Origin: Streptomyces sp. TRM68416
Lineage (GTDB): Bacteria; Actinomycetota; Actinomycetes; Streptomycetales; Streptomycetaceae
Direction of reading: 5' to 3'
NCBI RefSeq assembly: GCF_014596915.1
Contig: NZ_JACVWU010000018.1
Span: 62,001 to 126,000, forward strand
Length of the DNA: 64,000 nt
Of this stretch, positions 50,722 through 59,501 are shown one piece after another. How positions within the stretch are numbered: position 1 is the stretch's first letter; the number at the start of each line of letters is the position of its first letter. Under the pieces are notes generated by a model that was not told the origin of the DNA, did not search any database, and saw nothing but the letters and a program-made list of their open reading frames with translations. The position numbers and the translations under genes were made by a program.

Positions 50722-51519
50722 ATGCCACCGGCCAAGAAGCGCACCCGCAGCTACGACCCCGCCAGGACCCGCACGGCCGTCCTCGCCCAACTCGCCCACG
50801 TCCAGGACGCCGTGGCCGCCCTGACGCCCGAGCAGCTCGCCTCGCCCACCCGGCTCGGCACGTGGACCGTGCGGGAACTGGTCGCGCACATCGGGATGGC
50901 CGTCACCGGCATCGGACGCTCCCTCGCCCTGCCGGAGCCGCCGAAGCAGGACGCCGTACTCCTCGACTGGGTCTTCGCGACCGCCGCCTCCTCCTCGGCC
51001 ATCGACGACTTCACCCGAGGGCTCGCAGCGACCCACCCCGACCTCGGCGCCTACCTCGCCGACAGCGCACGCGAACTCGCCGAGCAGCTCGACAGCCACC
51101 CCGGGACCCGGCTCCTCGACACCAACGCCGGTGCCCTGCCGCTCGCCGACTACCTCGTCACCCGCGCCGTCGAGCTGGTCGTCCACACCGACGACCTGAA
51201 CGCCGCCCTGCCCGGCCTGGACATCCCCTACGACCGCCAGGCCCTGGCCGCCACCACCCGCCTCCTCGCCGACGCCCTCGCGGCGAAGGCGCCCGGCGGC
51301 TCCACGGAGGTCAGGATCCCGCCGTACGCCGTGGTGCAGTGCGTCGAGGGCCCCCGCCACACCCGGGGCACCCCGCCCAACGTCGTCGAGACCGACCCCC
51401 TCACCTGGATCCGGCTGGCGACCGGGCGCACGGAGTGGCGGGACGCCCTCGCCGGGGCGAAGGTCAGCGCGAGCGGCGAGCGCGCCGACCTCGCGGGGCT
51501 GCTGCCCTTGATGAGCTGA
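50722..51519 (+). CDS. maleylpyruvate isomerase-like (mycothiol-dependent, DinB-fold) protein
   Basis: A 265-residue protein of the MDMPI type. The N-terminal four-helix domain shows T-R-L-G-T-W-T-V-R-E-L-V-A-H-I-G and a second His in E-L-V-V-H-T-D-D-L, the expected metal ligands. A C-terminal SCP2-like part (residues about 190-265) includes D-P-L-T-W-I-R-L-A-T-G. The thiol substrate is unknown. TAGGCT at 50709-50714 with ATG 50722 only 7 bp later suggests a leaderless start. Confidence 0.8.
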   Translation: MPPAKKRTRSYDPARTRTAVLAQLAHVQDAVAALTPEQLASPTRLGTWTVRELVAHIGMAVTGIGRSLALPEPPKQDAVLLDWVFATAASSSAIDDFTRGLAATHPDLGAYLADSARELAEQLDSHPGTRLLDTNAGALPLADYLVTRAVELVVHTDDLNAALPGLDIPYDRQALAATTRLLADALAAKAPGGSTEVRIPPYAVVQCVEGPRHTRGTPPNVVETDPLTWIRLATGRTEWRDALAGAKVSASGERADLAGLLPLMS

Positions 51520-51566
51520 GGACACAACAGACCGGTACGAGCTTGAGGACACAACAGACTGGTAAC
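51513..51566 (+). repeat. 26/27-bp tandem duplication upstream of the META lipoprotein
   Basis: GAGCTGAGGACACAACAGAC plus CGGTAC (51513-51538) is followed at once by GAGCTTGAGGACACAACAGA plus CTGGTAAC (51539-51566). The first copy covers the stop codon of the upstream gene. The duplication may double a promoter or operator for the lipoprotein gene. Confidence 0.85.
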
Positions 51567-51605
51567 GACACCGAACCCAACTGGTGTCCCGTACGTCGAA
51601 GAGAC

Positions 51606-52544
51606 ATGAAGCGGACGACACGCATGAAATATGCCGCCGTGGCCCTCGTCGGCACCGTGGTGCTGGCCGCCTGCGGCACGGAGTCCGGCGACGGCAGCGA
51701 CAGCCGTTCGGCCGGGGACGGCGGGAAGACCCCCGAGACCCCTCGGACCCTCAAGGCCTCCGACATCGCGGGCGTCGAGTGGGTGCCGCTGAAGGTGACC
51801 GTGAAGGGCAAGGACCACCCCCTGCCGACCGACGAGAAGCAGTTCCCGGTCGACGAGGCGCGCATCACCTTCAAACCCGGCGCGGCCGAGCCGGACGTCT
51901 TCGGCGGCGACTCCGGCGGCACGGTCGGCTGCAACAGCTTCGGCGCGGACGCCAAGCTCGACGGCGACACCCTGAAGATCACCGACCTCGCCGCGACCCA
52001 GATGGGCTGCCTCGGGCCCGTGCAGGAGTTCGAGAATCGTTTCCTCGATGTCTTCGACGGCTCCCTCAAGGTCGCCCTCAAGGGCCGCGACGGCTCCCGC
52101 ACCCTCACCCTGACCAGCACCGACGGAGACAGCATCACCTTGCGCGAGCAGAAGAAGGACAAGGCGGACGCCAAGGCCGTACCGCTGAAGGGCACCAAGT
52201 GGACCATCGACACCCTGACCTCCGGCACCGGTGACGACGGCAGCGCCCAGTCCCTGCCGGAGGGCGTCGAACCCCACCTCACCCTGGCCGAGAACGGCAC
52301 GGTCAGCGGCAACTACGGCTGCAACACCTTCCGCGGCAAGGCCGACGTGAAGAGCGGCACGATCGAGTTCGGCCGGCTCTCCAGCACGAAGATGGCCTGC
52401 CAGGGCAAGGCCAGGAAGACCGAGCTCGCACTGATCGACTTCTTCTCCGGCAAGGTGTCCTACCAGCACAAAGACCGGACCCTGACCCTCACCAACGCCT
52501 CCGGCGAGGGCCTCGTGGCCCACGCGGAGCCCGAGAAGAAGTAA
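51606..52544 (+). CDS. lipoprotein with two META (HslJ-like) domains
   Basis: A 312-residue protein. A signal peptide ends in lipobox V-V-L-A-A-C with Cys23. Two HslJ/META repeats follow: one about residues 45-175 (V-G-C-N-S-F-G-A-D, T-Q-M-G-C) and one about 190-305 (Y-G-C-N-T-F-R-G-K, T-K-M-A-C). Each keeps the paired cysteines. META proteins in other bacteria are heat-shock linked and affect outer-envelope function. ATG 51606; ATG 51624 is an alternative. Confidence 0.88.
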   Translation: MKRTTRMKYAAVALVGTVVLAACGTESGDGSDSRSAGDGGKTPETPRTLKASDIAGVEWVPLKVTVKGKDHPLPTDEKQFPVDEARITFKPGAAEPDVFGGDSGGTVGCNSFGADAKLDGDTLKITDLAATQMGCLGPVQEFENRFLDVFDGSLKVALKGRDGSRTLTLTSTDGDSITLREQKKDKADAKAVPLKGTKWTIDTLTSGTGDDGSAQSLPEGVEPHLTLAENGTVSGNYGCNTFRGKADVKSGTIEFGRLSSTKMACQGKARKTELALIDFFSGKVSYQHKDRTLTLTNASGEGLVAHAEPEKK

Positions 52545-52601
52545 GAAAGCCCACTCCCAGCGAATTCGGACCAGTGGTCGATCTCGCCTACACTCGGAGC
52601 C

Positions 52602-54128
52602 GTGCCACGTGGTGACGGTCGACTCAATCACGATCTGCTCCCCGGCGAGAAAGGCCCCCAGGACGCGTGTGGCGTCTTCGGTGTCTGGGCTCCGGGCGAA
52701 GAGGTCGCAAAGCTCACGTACTTCGGGCTCTACGCCCTCCAGCATCGGGGCCAGGAATCCGCGGGAATCGCGGTCAGCAACGGCTCCCAGATCCTCGTCT
52801 TCAAGGACATGGGCCTCGTCTCCCAGGTCTTCGACGAGACCTCGCTCGGTTCGCTCCAGGGTCACATCGCGGTCGGACACGCCCGCTACTCGACCACCGG
52901 CGCCTCCGTGTGGGAGAACGCCCAGCCGACGTTCCGCGCCACCGCGCACGGCTCGATCGCGCTCGGCCACAACGGCAACCTGGTCAACACGGCCCAGCTC
53001 GCCGAGATGGTCGCCGACCTGCCCAAGCAGGAGGGGCGTTCCCCGCGCGTCGCGGCCACCAACGACACCGACCTGCTCACCGCGCTGCTCGCGGCCCAGG
53101 TCGACGAGGACGGCAAGCCGCTGACCATCGAGGAGGCGGCCCACGAGGTCCTTCCGCAGGTCCAGGGCGCCTTCAGCCTCGTCTTCATGGACGAGCACAC
53201 CCTGTACGCCGCCCGCGACCCGCAGGGCATCCGCCCGCTGGTCCTCGGCCGCCTGGAGCGCGGCTGGGTGGTCGCCTCCGAGTCCGCCGCCCTCGACATC
53301 TGCGGCGCCAGCTTCGTCCGCGAGATCGAGCCGGGCGAGTTCGTCGCCATCGACGAGAACGGCCTGCGCACCTCCCGCTTCGCGGAAGCGAAGCCCAAGG
53401 GCTGCGTCTTCGAGTACGTCTACCTCGCCCGCCCCGACACCGACATCGCCGGCCGGAACGTGTACCTCTCCCGCGTGGAGATGGGCCGCCGCCTGGCGAA
53501 GGAGGCCCCGGTCGAGGCCGACCTGGTCATAGCGACCCCGGAATCGGGCACCCCGGCCGCCATCGGCTACGCGGAGGCCTCCGGCATCCCCTTCGGCGCG
53601 GGCCTGGTGAAGAACGCCTACGTCGGCCGTACGTTCATCCAGCCCTCGCAGACCATCCGCCAGCTCGGTATCCGGCTCAAGCTGAACCCGCTGAAGGAAG
53701 TCATCAAGGGCAAGCGCCTGGTCGTCGTCGACGACTCCATCGTGCGCGGCAACACCCAGCGCGCCCTGGTCCGCATGCTCCGCGAGGCCGGCGCCGCCGA
53801 GGTCCACATCCGGATCTCCTCCCCGCCCGTGAAGTGGCCCTGCTTCTTCGGCATCGACTTCGCCACCCGCGCGGAGCTCATCGCCAACGGCATGACCATC
53901 GACGAGATCGGCACCTCGCTGGGCGCCGACTCCCTGGCGTACATCTCCATCGACGGCATGATCGAGGCGACCACCATCGCCAAGCCGAACCTGTGCCGCG
54001 CCTGCTTCGACGGCGAGTACCCGATGGAGCTCCCGGACCCCGAGCTGCTCGGCAAGCAGCTCCTGGAGACCGAGCTGGCCGCAGGGCCCGCCGCCACGGC
54101 TGCCGCGGACGCCATCCGCCGCCCCTAA
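52602..54128 (+). CDS. purF: amidophosphoribosyltransferase
   Basis: A 508-residue enzyme for the first committed purine step. A propeptide of about 22 residues precedes the N-terminal nucleophile Cys23 in Q-D-A-C-G-V-F-G-V-W. The glutaminase has L-Q-H-R-G-Q-E-S-A-G, and the PRPP loop reads V-V-V-D-D-S-I-V-R-G-N-T. The C-terminal C-R-A-C-F-D-G-E-Y-P motif is present (iron-sulfur cysteines in the Bacillus type). GTG 52602 lies 7 bp after TACACT, with no ribosome site: probably leaderless. Confidence 0.97.
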   Translation: MPRGDGRLNHDLLPGEKGPQDACGVFGVWAPGEEVAKLTYFGLYALQHRGQESAGIAVSNGSQILVFKDMGLVSQVFDETSLGSLQGHIAVGHARYSTTGASVWENAQPTFRATAHGSIALGHNGNLVNTAQLAEMVADLPKQEGRSPRVAATNDTDLLTALLAAQVDEDGKPLTIEEAAHEVLPQVQGAFSLVFMDEHTLYAARDPQGIRPLVLGRLERGWVVASESAALDICGASFVREIEPGEFVAIDENGLRTSRFAEAKPKGCVFEYVYLARPDTDIAGRNVYLSRVEMGRRLAKEAPVEADLVIATPESGTPAAIGYAEASGIPFGAGLVKNAYVGRTFIQPSQTIRQLGIRLKLNPLKEVIKGKRLVVVDDSIVRGNTQRALVRMLREAGAAEVHIRISSPPVKWPCFFGIDFATRAELIANGMTIDEIGTSLGADSLAYISIDGMIEATTIAKPNLCRACFDGEYPMELPDPELLGKQLLETELAAGPAATAAADAIRRP

Positions 54129-54160
54129 GTTCTGCCGTACGACACGAAGGTCATCACCCC

Positions 54161-55240
54161 ATGTCTGAGACACCCAGTGCCGAGGGCGGCGCCAGCTACG
54201 CAGCCGCGGGCGTCGACATCGAAGCGGGCGACCGCGCCGTGGAGCTGATGAAGGAGTGGGTGAAGAAGACGCAGCGCCCCGAGGTCCTCGGCGGCCTCGG
54301 CGGTTTCGCCGGCCTCTTCGACGCCTCCGCCCTCAAGCGCTACGAGCGTCCCCTCCTCGCCTCCGCCACGGACGGCGTGGGCACCAAGGTCGACATCGCG
54401 CGCCAGATGGGCGTCTACGACACCATCGGCCACGACCTGGTCGCCATGGTCATGGACGACATCGTCGTGTGCGGTGCCGAGCCGCTGTTCATGACCGACT
54501 ACATCTGCGTCGGCAAGGTCCACCCCGAGCGCGTCGCCGCGATCGTGAAGGGCATCGCCGAGGGCTGTGTGCTGGCCGGCTGCGCCCTGGTCGGCGGCGA
54601 GACGGCCGAGCACCCCGGTCTGCTGGGCCCGGACGACTTCGACGTCGCCGGCGCCGGTACGGGCGTGGTGGAGGCCGACCGGCTGCTGGGCCCGGATCGC
54701 ATCCGCACGGGTGACGCCGTGATCGCCATGGCGGCGTCCGGACTTCACTCGAACGGGTACTCGCTCGTCCGGCACGTCCTGCTGAACCAGGCCGGACTCG
54801 CCCTCGACGCGCACATCGAGGACCTCGGCCGCACCCTCGGCGAGGAGCTGCTGGAGCCCACCAAGATCTACTCGCTGGACTGTCTGGCGCTCACCCGGAC
54901 GACGGACGTCCACGCGTACAGCCATGTGACGGGCGGCGGACTGGCCGCCAACCTGGCCCGTGTGATCCCGGACACGCTGCACGCGACCGTCGACCGCTCC
55001 ACCTGGACCCCGGACCCGATCTTCGACCTCGTCGGCAGGACGGGGCAGGTCGAGCGCCTGGAGCTGGAGAAGACCCTGAACATGGGCGTCGGCATGATCG
55101 CGATCGTGCCGCAGGAGTCCGTGGACGTGGCCCTGGCCACACTGGCCGACCGCGGGGTCGACTCCTGGGTCGCGGGCGAGATCACCGAACGGGGCGAGCA
55201 CGAGACGGGTGCCGCCCTGGTGGGTGACTACGCGAGCTGA
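54161..55240 (+). CDS. purM: AIR synthase
   Basis: A 359-residue PurM that closes the imidazole ring (FGAM to AIR). It shows S-A-T-D-G-V-G-T-K, G-H-D-L-V-A-M-V-M-D-D, G-G-E-T-A-E-H-P-G and H-V-T-G-G-G-L-A-A-N-L. It starts 32 bp after purF and is very likely co-transcribed with it. A terminator follows. Confidence 0.97.
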   Translation: MSETPSAEGGASYAAAGVDIEAGDRAVELMKEWVKKTQRPEVLGGLGGFAGLFDASALKRYERPLLASATDGVGTKVDIARQMGVYDTIGHDLVAMVMDDIVVCGAEPLFMTDYICVGKVHPERVAAIVKGIAEGCVLAGCALVGGETAEHPGLLGPDDFDVAGAGTGVVEADRLLGPDRIRTGDAVIAMAASGLHSNGYSLVRHVLLNQAGLALDAHIEDLGRTLGEELLEPTKIYSLDCLALTRTTDVHAYSHVTGGGLAANLARVIPDTLHATVDRSTWTPDPIFDLVGRTGQVERLELEKTLNMGVGMIAIVPQESVDVALATLADRGVDSWVAGEITERGEHETGAALVGDYAS

Positions 55241-55261
55241 CGTCCGCAAAAGGCAGCGCAA

Positions 55262-55299
55262 AACCCGGTCCGTCGGCGGGGACCGCCTCGGACCGGGTT
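55262..55299. terminator. purFM terminator, shared with the DUF3073 gene
   Basis: AACCCGGTCCG (55262-55272) pairs with CGGACCGGGTT (55289-55299), with a small inner hairpin in the loop. It lies between convergent purM and the DUF3073 gene. Confidence 0.85.
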
Positions 55300-55315
55300 G
55301 AACGCAGCTAGATCG

Positions 55316-55567
55316 TCAGGCGCCGCGGCGTTGCGACGAGGGACCGGACTGGTCGTCCTCGTCCTCATCGTCGTCGTTGTACAGATCCGCGTACTGGGCG
55401 TACGGGTCGTCTTCGTCGTCGTCCTCGAACGGCTCGCCGTTCGGCGGCTGGCTCGAAGTCGATGCGCCCAGCTCACTGGCCAGACGCGACAGGTCAGTCC
55501 CGCCGCTGTTGTACTTCAGCTGGCGGGCGACCTTCGTCTGCTTGGCCTTGGCCCGGCCGCGCCCCAT
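55316..55567 (-). CDS. DUF3073 family protein
   Basis: An 83-residue protein, basic at the start (M-G-R-G-R-A-K-A-K-Q-T-K-V-A-R-Q-L-K-Y-N) and very acidic later (F-E-D-D-D-E-D-D-P-Y, L-Y-N-D-D-D-E-D-E-D-D). This is the actinobacterial DUF3073 family, with no known function, conserved next to purM. ATG 55567 follows GAGGGGG. Confidence 0.88.
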   Translation of the reverse strand: MGRGRAKAKQTKVARQLKYNSGGTDLSRLASELGASTSSQPPNGEPFEDDDEDDPYAQYADLYNDDDEDEDDQSGPSSQRRGA

Positions 55568-55860
55568 GGCTCGACCCCCTCGGTGACGGGGCTCGACGGC
55601 CCCAGAGTCTTGACACGCGTTCATGGTCCGGAACGGGCTCTCCGTGGAGAGACCGGCCCGTAGGGCTTCCACGGTACCTGAGCCCACGCGCATACGGTAC
55701 GTCGCCCGCAGCACGTGCCTGGACCCAGGGCCCTCGGGGCGCCCCGTCCCCGCTGGTCAACGGCGATTTTAACTACTTCTTCGCGGCCGACCCGCCGACG
55801 AACGTGAGAGTTCTCTCCACCTGCCCGTCGGCGGGTACCGGACAGCTCCGGCGGGTGCCG

Positions 55861-56967
55861 TCAGCGTGCCCGGCGCGCCTCGGCCGCCTCGTGCATCCGC
55901 TGCTCGGCGATCCGGTCGGCCGCCGCGGCCGGCGGAATACCGTCCGTCTTCGCACGTGCGAATATGGCCAGCGTGGTGTCGTAGATCTTCGCCGCCTTCG
56001 CCTTGCACCGCTCGAAGTCGAAGCCGTGCAGCTCGTCGGCGACCTGGATGACGCCGCCGGCGTTCACCACGTAGTCCGGCGCGTAGAGGATCCCGCGGTC
56101 GGCGAGGTCCTTCTCGACGCCCGGGTGGGCGAGCTGGTTGTTCGCGGCGCCGCAGACCACCTTGGCGGTCAGCACCGGCACGGAGTCGTCGTTCAGGGCG
56201 CCGCCGAGCGCGCAGGGGGCGTAGATGTCCAGGCCGTCCACCCGGATCAGCGCCTCGGTGTCGGCGACGGCGGTGACGCCCTCGGGGTGCCGGTCGAGGA
56301 TGCGCCGTACGGCGTCGGCGCGCACGTCGGTGACGAACACCTCGGCGCCCTCCTCGCGCAGGTGCTCCACCAGGTGGTGGCCGACCTTGCCGACGCCGGC
56401 GATGCCGACCCTGCGGCCGCGCAGCGACGGGTCGCCCCACAGGTGCTGGGCGGAGGCCCGCATGCCCTGGTAGACGCCGAAGGCGGTGAGGACGGAGGAG
56501 TCACCGGCGCCGCCGTTCTCGGGGGAGCGCCCGGTCGTCCAGCGGCACTCGCGTGCCACGACGTCCATGTCGGCGACATAGGTGCCGACGTCGCAGGCGG
56601 TGACGTAGCGCCCGCCGAGCGAGGCCACGAACCGGCCGTAGGCGAGGAGCAGTTCCTCCGTCTTGATCTGCTCGGGGTCGCCGATGATCACGGCCTTGCC
56701 GCCGCCGTGGTCGAGCCCGGCCATGGCGTTCTTGTACGACATCCCGCGCGCGAGGTTCAGGGCGTCGGCGACGGCCTCCTCCTCGGTCGCGTACGGGTAG
56801 AAGCGCGTGCCGCCGAGGGCGGGGCCCAGAGCGGTGGAGTGGATGGCGATGACGGCCTTGAGGCCGCTGGCACGGTCCTGGCAGAGCACGACTTGCTCAT
56901 GACCCCCCTGGTCCGAGTGGAACAGGGTGTGCAGTACATCAGCAGGTGCGCCGGTTACGTCGGTCAC
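55861..56967 (-). CDS. vdh: valine (branched-chain amino acid) dehydrogenase
   Basis: A 368-residue enzyme of the Glu/Leu/Phe/Val dehydrogenase family. It deaminates valine and related amino acids, feeding branched-chain precursors. The catalytic lysine lies in D-H-G-G-G-K-A-V-I, the NAD site is [10 protein letters not shown], and G-A-A-N-N-Q-L-A-H is conserved. GTG 56967 follows AGGAG. A Streptomyces interspersed palindrome lies 46-81 bp upstream. Placement next to bldC matches S. coelicolor vdh (SCO4089, from memory). Confidence 0.95.
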   Translation of the reverse strand: MTDVTGAPADVLHTLFHSDQGGHEQVVLCQDRASGLKAVIAIHSTALGPALGGTRFYPYATEEEAVADALNLARGMSYKNAMAGLDHGGGKAVIIGDPEQIKTEELLLAYGRFVASLGGRYVTACDVGTYVADMDVVARECRWTTGRSPENGGAGDSSVLTAFGVYQGMRASAQHLWGDPSLRGRRVGIAGVGKVGHHLVEHLREEGAEVFVTDVRADAVRRILDRHPEGVTAVADTEALIRVDGLDIYAPCALGGALNDDSVPVLTAKVVCGAANNQLAHPGVEKDLADRGILYAPDYVVNAGGVIQVADELHGFDFERCKAKAAKIYDTTLAIFARAKTDGIPPAAAADRIAEQRMHEAAEARRAR

Positions 56968-57012
56968 TGTGGTGACTCCTGGGTAAGTAGCGGCGGTTGG
57001 AGACCAGCTCCC

Positions 57013-57048
57013 ATGGGGGTCCCCCCACGCTTTTGGCAGTGGGGGAGG
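57013..57048 (+). repeat. Streptomyces interspersed palindrome, copy upstream of vdh
   Basis: ATGGGGGTCCCCCC (57013-57026), spacer, TGGGGGAGG (57040-57048). Same element as in the SNF2 and hrpA genes. Here it sits in the vdh promoter or leader. Confidence 0.75.
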
Positions 57049-57220
57049 GTGGCGGGCGCTGTGAGCAAGAGAGTAGAGCCTGGGGGTGCCCGCCCACCGC
57101 GCCGTGCTCAGGATCACCTACTCCCGGAGTATGCCCGTGCGACGATTTGCATAGTTTTCCCGCCGGTTTGTGAGCGGGTTTCGCAGGTTTTCCCGGCAGC
57201 GGGCGGGGGAGGGAGCAGGC

Positions 57221-58063
57221 GTGCCCAAGGTGTCCTCGCTGATCGTGCCGTACGCGACCTATCTGCGCGTGTACGAGCCGCTGGCCGCCTTCCCCGAGCC
57301 GGAGCGCACTCACTGGGAGCGCTACGCCCGGCGCGCCGACCGTCCCTCGTACCAGGACGAACTGCGTCGCGCCCTCGCCGACCTGCTGCCCACGCCGCCG
57401 GTGCCGGTGCCGGTGCACGAGAGCAGCGACGCCTTCGTCCTGGAGGCGGACGGGGTGGTGTGCGTGTGCCCGTGGCGCACCCGGCTGCGCGGCTGGCAGG
57501 CGCTCGGCGAGCTGGCCGAGGAACTTCCCCTCTCCGTCCTGGACGCGGTGCTGCCGCCCGTCGTCCGGCACCAGGCAGCCCAGGACTACGAGCGCTGGCT
57601 GGTGCGCAACCAGGACGCCCGCCCCTGGATCCGCACCTCGACCTGGCAGGTGCCGCTGCACTGGTTCGTGCTGGTCTCCGACGAGGAGCGGCGCTACGAC
57701 AAGGGCACGGGCGAGATCCCCCCGATGCTGCGCTACCGCACGCCGATGGTGCAGGCGCGGCGCCGGGTCGCGCGGGCGCTGCGGACGCTGAAGGACACCA
57801 TCGAGGAAGGGCCGCTCATCGACGGCCTGCTGGAGGTGGGGCGCTGGCTGGAGGAGTTCCATCCGCGCTCCCTGGTGGAGCTCGACTACGCGGGCCTGGT
57901 GCATGTGCTGCCGGCCGGCGAGCTGGAGGACGACCACTCGGCGGCCGACGTGGCCGAGGGCATCGAGGCGCTGCGGTCCGGGGACGGGGCGGCCGCGGGG
58001 GCGGCGTACGGGCGGCTCGTGGAGCGCTGGCGGTCGGTGCGCGACCGCCGCTCGGCGAACTGA
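57221..58063 (+). CDS. conserved hypothetical protein beside bldC
   Basis: A 280-residue soluble protein starting V-P-K-V-S-S-L-I-V-P-Y-A-T-Y-L-R-V-Y-E-P-L-A-A-F. It contains V-C-V-C-P-W-R-T-R-L-R-G-W-Q-A-L, Q-V-P-L-H-W-F-V-L-V and L-V-E-L-D-Y-A-G-L-V. It is conserved at this locus in Streptomyces (SCO4090 position), but I do not recognise a domain and its function is unknown. GTG 57221 follows GGGGGAGGGAG. Confidence 0.75.
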   Translation: MPKVSSLIVPYATYLRVYEPLAAFPEPERTHWERYARRADRPSYQDELRRALADLLPTPPVPVPVHESSDAFVLEADGVVCVCPWRTRLRGWQALGELAEELPLSVLDAVLPPVVRHQAAQDYERWLVRNQDARPWIRTSTWQVPLHWFVLVSDEERRYDKGTGEIPPMLRYRTPMVQARRRVARALRTLKDTIEEGPLIDGLLEVGRWLEEFHPRSLVELDYAGLVHVLPAGELEDDHSAADVAEGIEALRSGDGAAAGAAYGRLVERWRSVRDRRSAN

Positions 58064-58615
58064 GTGTGCCGTGTGCCATGTGCCCCACATCACGAACTGA
58101 CGTTTGACCAGGCGCCCGTTTTGGGGTTTCGTCCTCCTTCTGATGCGCGGGCGGGTGCCTGAGTGTTCTGAGGTTTCGTCAACAAGGGACGTAGGTCCCG
58201 ATCCGGGCGTTCGACCCAAGCCGTGTCAAGCGTGACGGACCGCACGTACACGGCCCTTGCGTCCCTTGCCCCTCCTCATGCCAAAATAGGACAAGGAGTC
58301 CGGGGAGGACTCCGCTCGCATTGCACGCTTTGGGGGGTCTGGTGACTCCTGATCGCTCTGTGACTGATCGTCACAGTGGCGTGACTGTCCGCTATGGCAT
58401 GGTCCATCGGCTTCCGTCGCTGATGAACACCTGGAGGGGCAATTCCATCGGTTTGGCCGACGCGGCTGGACAGATGGTGTAGTTGTAGTGCCGAGGACAA
58501 GCCGTTCGTCCTATAACCGACTCGACTCGCGTCCGCCATTTCGGGCAACGCGGGTCAAGGTGCAGAATTTAGAGGAAAGAACCGAGAAGGTTCGGTTCTC
58601 CCGAGGAGGCCGCTC
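58064..58615. other. long region upstream of bldC
   Basis: 552 bp. It holds a possible small ORF (58341-58482), a GTGAC-N5-GTCAC dyad (58361-58375), TATAAC at 58512-58517 as a candidate -10, and a GAACCGA/TCGGTTC hairpin just before the bldC ribosome site. The length suggests extensive control of bldC. Confidence 0.5.
58341..58482 (+). CDS. possible 46-codon ORF upstream of bldC
   Basis: GTG ACT CCT GAT ... TAG encodes V-T-P-D-R-S-V-T-D-R-H-S-G-V-T-V-R-Y and ends A-G-Q-M-V. GGGGGG lies 5 bp before the start. Codon GC3 is lower than in neighbouring genes, so it may simply be leader or promoter sequence. Confidence 0.25.
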
Positions 58616-58822
58616 ATGACCGCTCGCACCCCTGATGCCGAGCCGCTGCTGACCCCGGCTGAGGTCGCCACCATGTTCCGCGTCGACCCCAAGACGGTCA
58701 CGCGGTGGGCGAAGGCCGGAAAGCTCACGTCCATCCGTACGCTCGGCGGTCACCGCCGTTACCGCGAGGCTGAGGTCCGCGCTCTGCTCGCGGGTATCCC
58801 GCAGCAGCGCAGCGAGGCCTGA
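58616..58822 (+). CDS. bldC: BldC developmental regulator
   Basis: A 68-residue MerR-like DNA-binding protein: L-L-T-P-A-E-V-A-T-M-F-R-V-D-P-K-T-V-T-R-W and L-T-S-I-R-T-L-G-G-H-R-R-Y-R. It lacks the dimerisation helix of classic MerR proteins and binds direct repeats cooperatively. In Streptomyces it holds back entry into sporulation and affects antibiotic production. GAGGAGG precedes ATG 58616. A strong terminator follows. Confidence 0.97.
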   Translation: MTARTPDAEPLLTPAEVATMFRVDPKTVTRWAKAGKLTSIRTLGGHRRYREAEVRALLAGIPQQRSEA

Positions 58823-58958
58823 ACAACTCCATAACCGGGCAATTCGGCAGGTCCCCCAACGTGCCGATGCGGTCCGGAACCACAGCTCCAAGCGACGCGG
58901 GTCCTGCCCCAACAGGGCCCACGCCCAAGGCTTCAGGCAACTGACAGGGTGTGTCGTG

Positions 58959-58998
58959 GATCGCGCTGGACTCCGCCGGGTCCAGCGCGATCTTTTTT
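58959..58998 (+). terminator. bldC intrinsic terminator
   Basis: GATCGCGCTGGAC (58959-58971) pairs perfectly with 58980-58992 and is followed by six T residues. The hairpin lies 137 bp after the bldC stop, so bldC mRNA has a sizeable 3' untranslated region. Confidence 0.93.
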
Positions 58999-59273
58999 GT
59001 GCGCGGAACCCGGGGCGCGGGCGGGGTCTGTGTGTGGCCTTGTCGGAGCCTGGGGAGGGGTGTCGGATCTGCTGTGGACGTCCCCTCCCGGGTGGTGCAA
59101 TTGCACATATTAAATTGACCAGTTGTAGGTGGGGTGTAAGTACCGCGGTTCCGAAAACTCATGCGGTGACACCCGTCACATGCCACGGAGCTTGTTGCCT
59201 CTGGCGTATGTGCGCTAGAGGAGCCGCACGTTCCAGCGTCCCACGGAGGGGCGGGTGTTGGGGCCGGAGAAGG
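58999..59273. other. gap with an AT-rich patch and a Crp-like site
   Basis: No gene. CACATATTAAATTGACC (about 59104-59120) is unusually AT-rich for this genome and could be a promoter. A Crp-like dyad follows at 59166-59179. Confidence 0.45.
59166..59179. promoter_or_regulatory. candidate Crp site downstream of bldC
   Basis: GTGACACCCGTCAC matches GTG-N6-GNCAC exactly. No start codon of a supported gene lies directly next to it, so the target is unclear. Confidence 0.35.
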
Positions 59274-59501
59274 TCACGCAGGGGAGGGACTTTCGTCCCC
59301 GACCGCCCCGACCGCCCCGACCGCCCCGACGGCTCCGACAGCCGCGGCCGCCTCCTCGGCGGCGGTCGGCGGGGAATCCAGCGCCAGTCGCAGCAGGCGA
59401 TGACAGATCGGACAGTGACGCGTGAGATGCCGATAGGAAGAAGCGGCCGACAGGTGCGCACGGAGCAACGCCCGCGTCTCGTGCCTAGCCGAAGCCGCCA
59501 T
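59274..59501 (-). CDS. DUF6274 family small protein
   Basis: A 75-residue protein. The conserved core is T-R-A-L-L-R-A-H-L-S-A-A and Y-R-H-L-T-R-H-C-P-I-C-H-R-L-L-R-L-A, where the CxxC-H could bind zinc. The C-terminus carries an A-V-G repeat encoded by four 9-bp units (GACCGCCCC). GGAGGTGG precedes ATG 59501. Function unknown. Confidence 0.75.
   Translation of the reverse strand: MAASARHETRALLRAHLSAASSYRHLTRHCPICHRLLRLALDSPPTAAEEAAAAVGAVGAVGAVGAVGDESPSPA
59300..59336. repeat. 9-bp minisatellite in the DUF6274 gene
   Basis: GACCGCCCC is repeated four times in tandem, encoding G-A-V-G-A-V-G-A-V-G. Such repeats often vary in copy number between strains. Confidence 0.8.
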
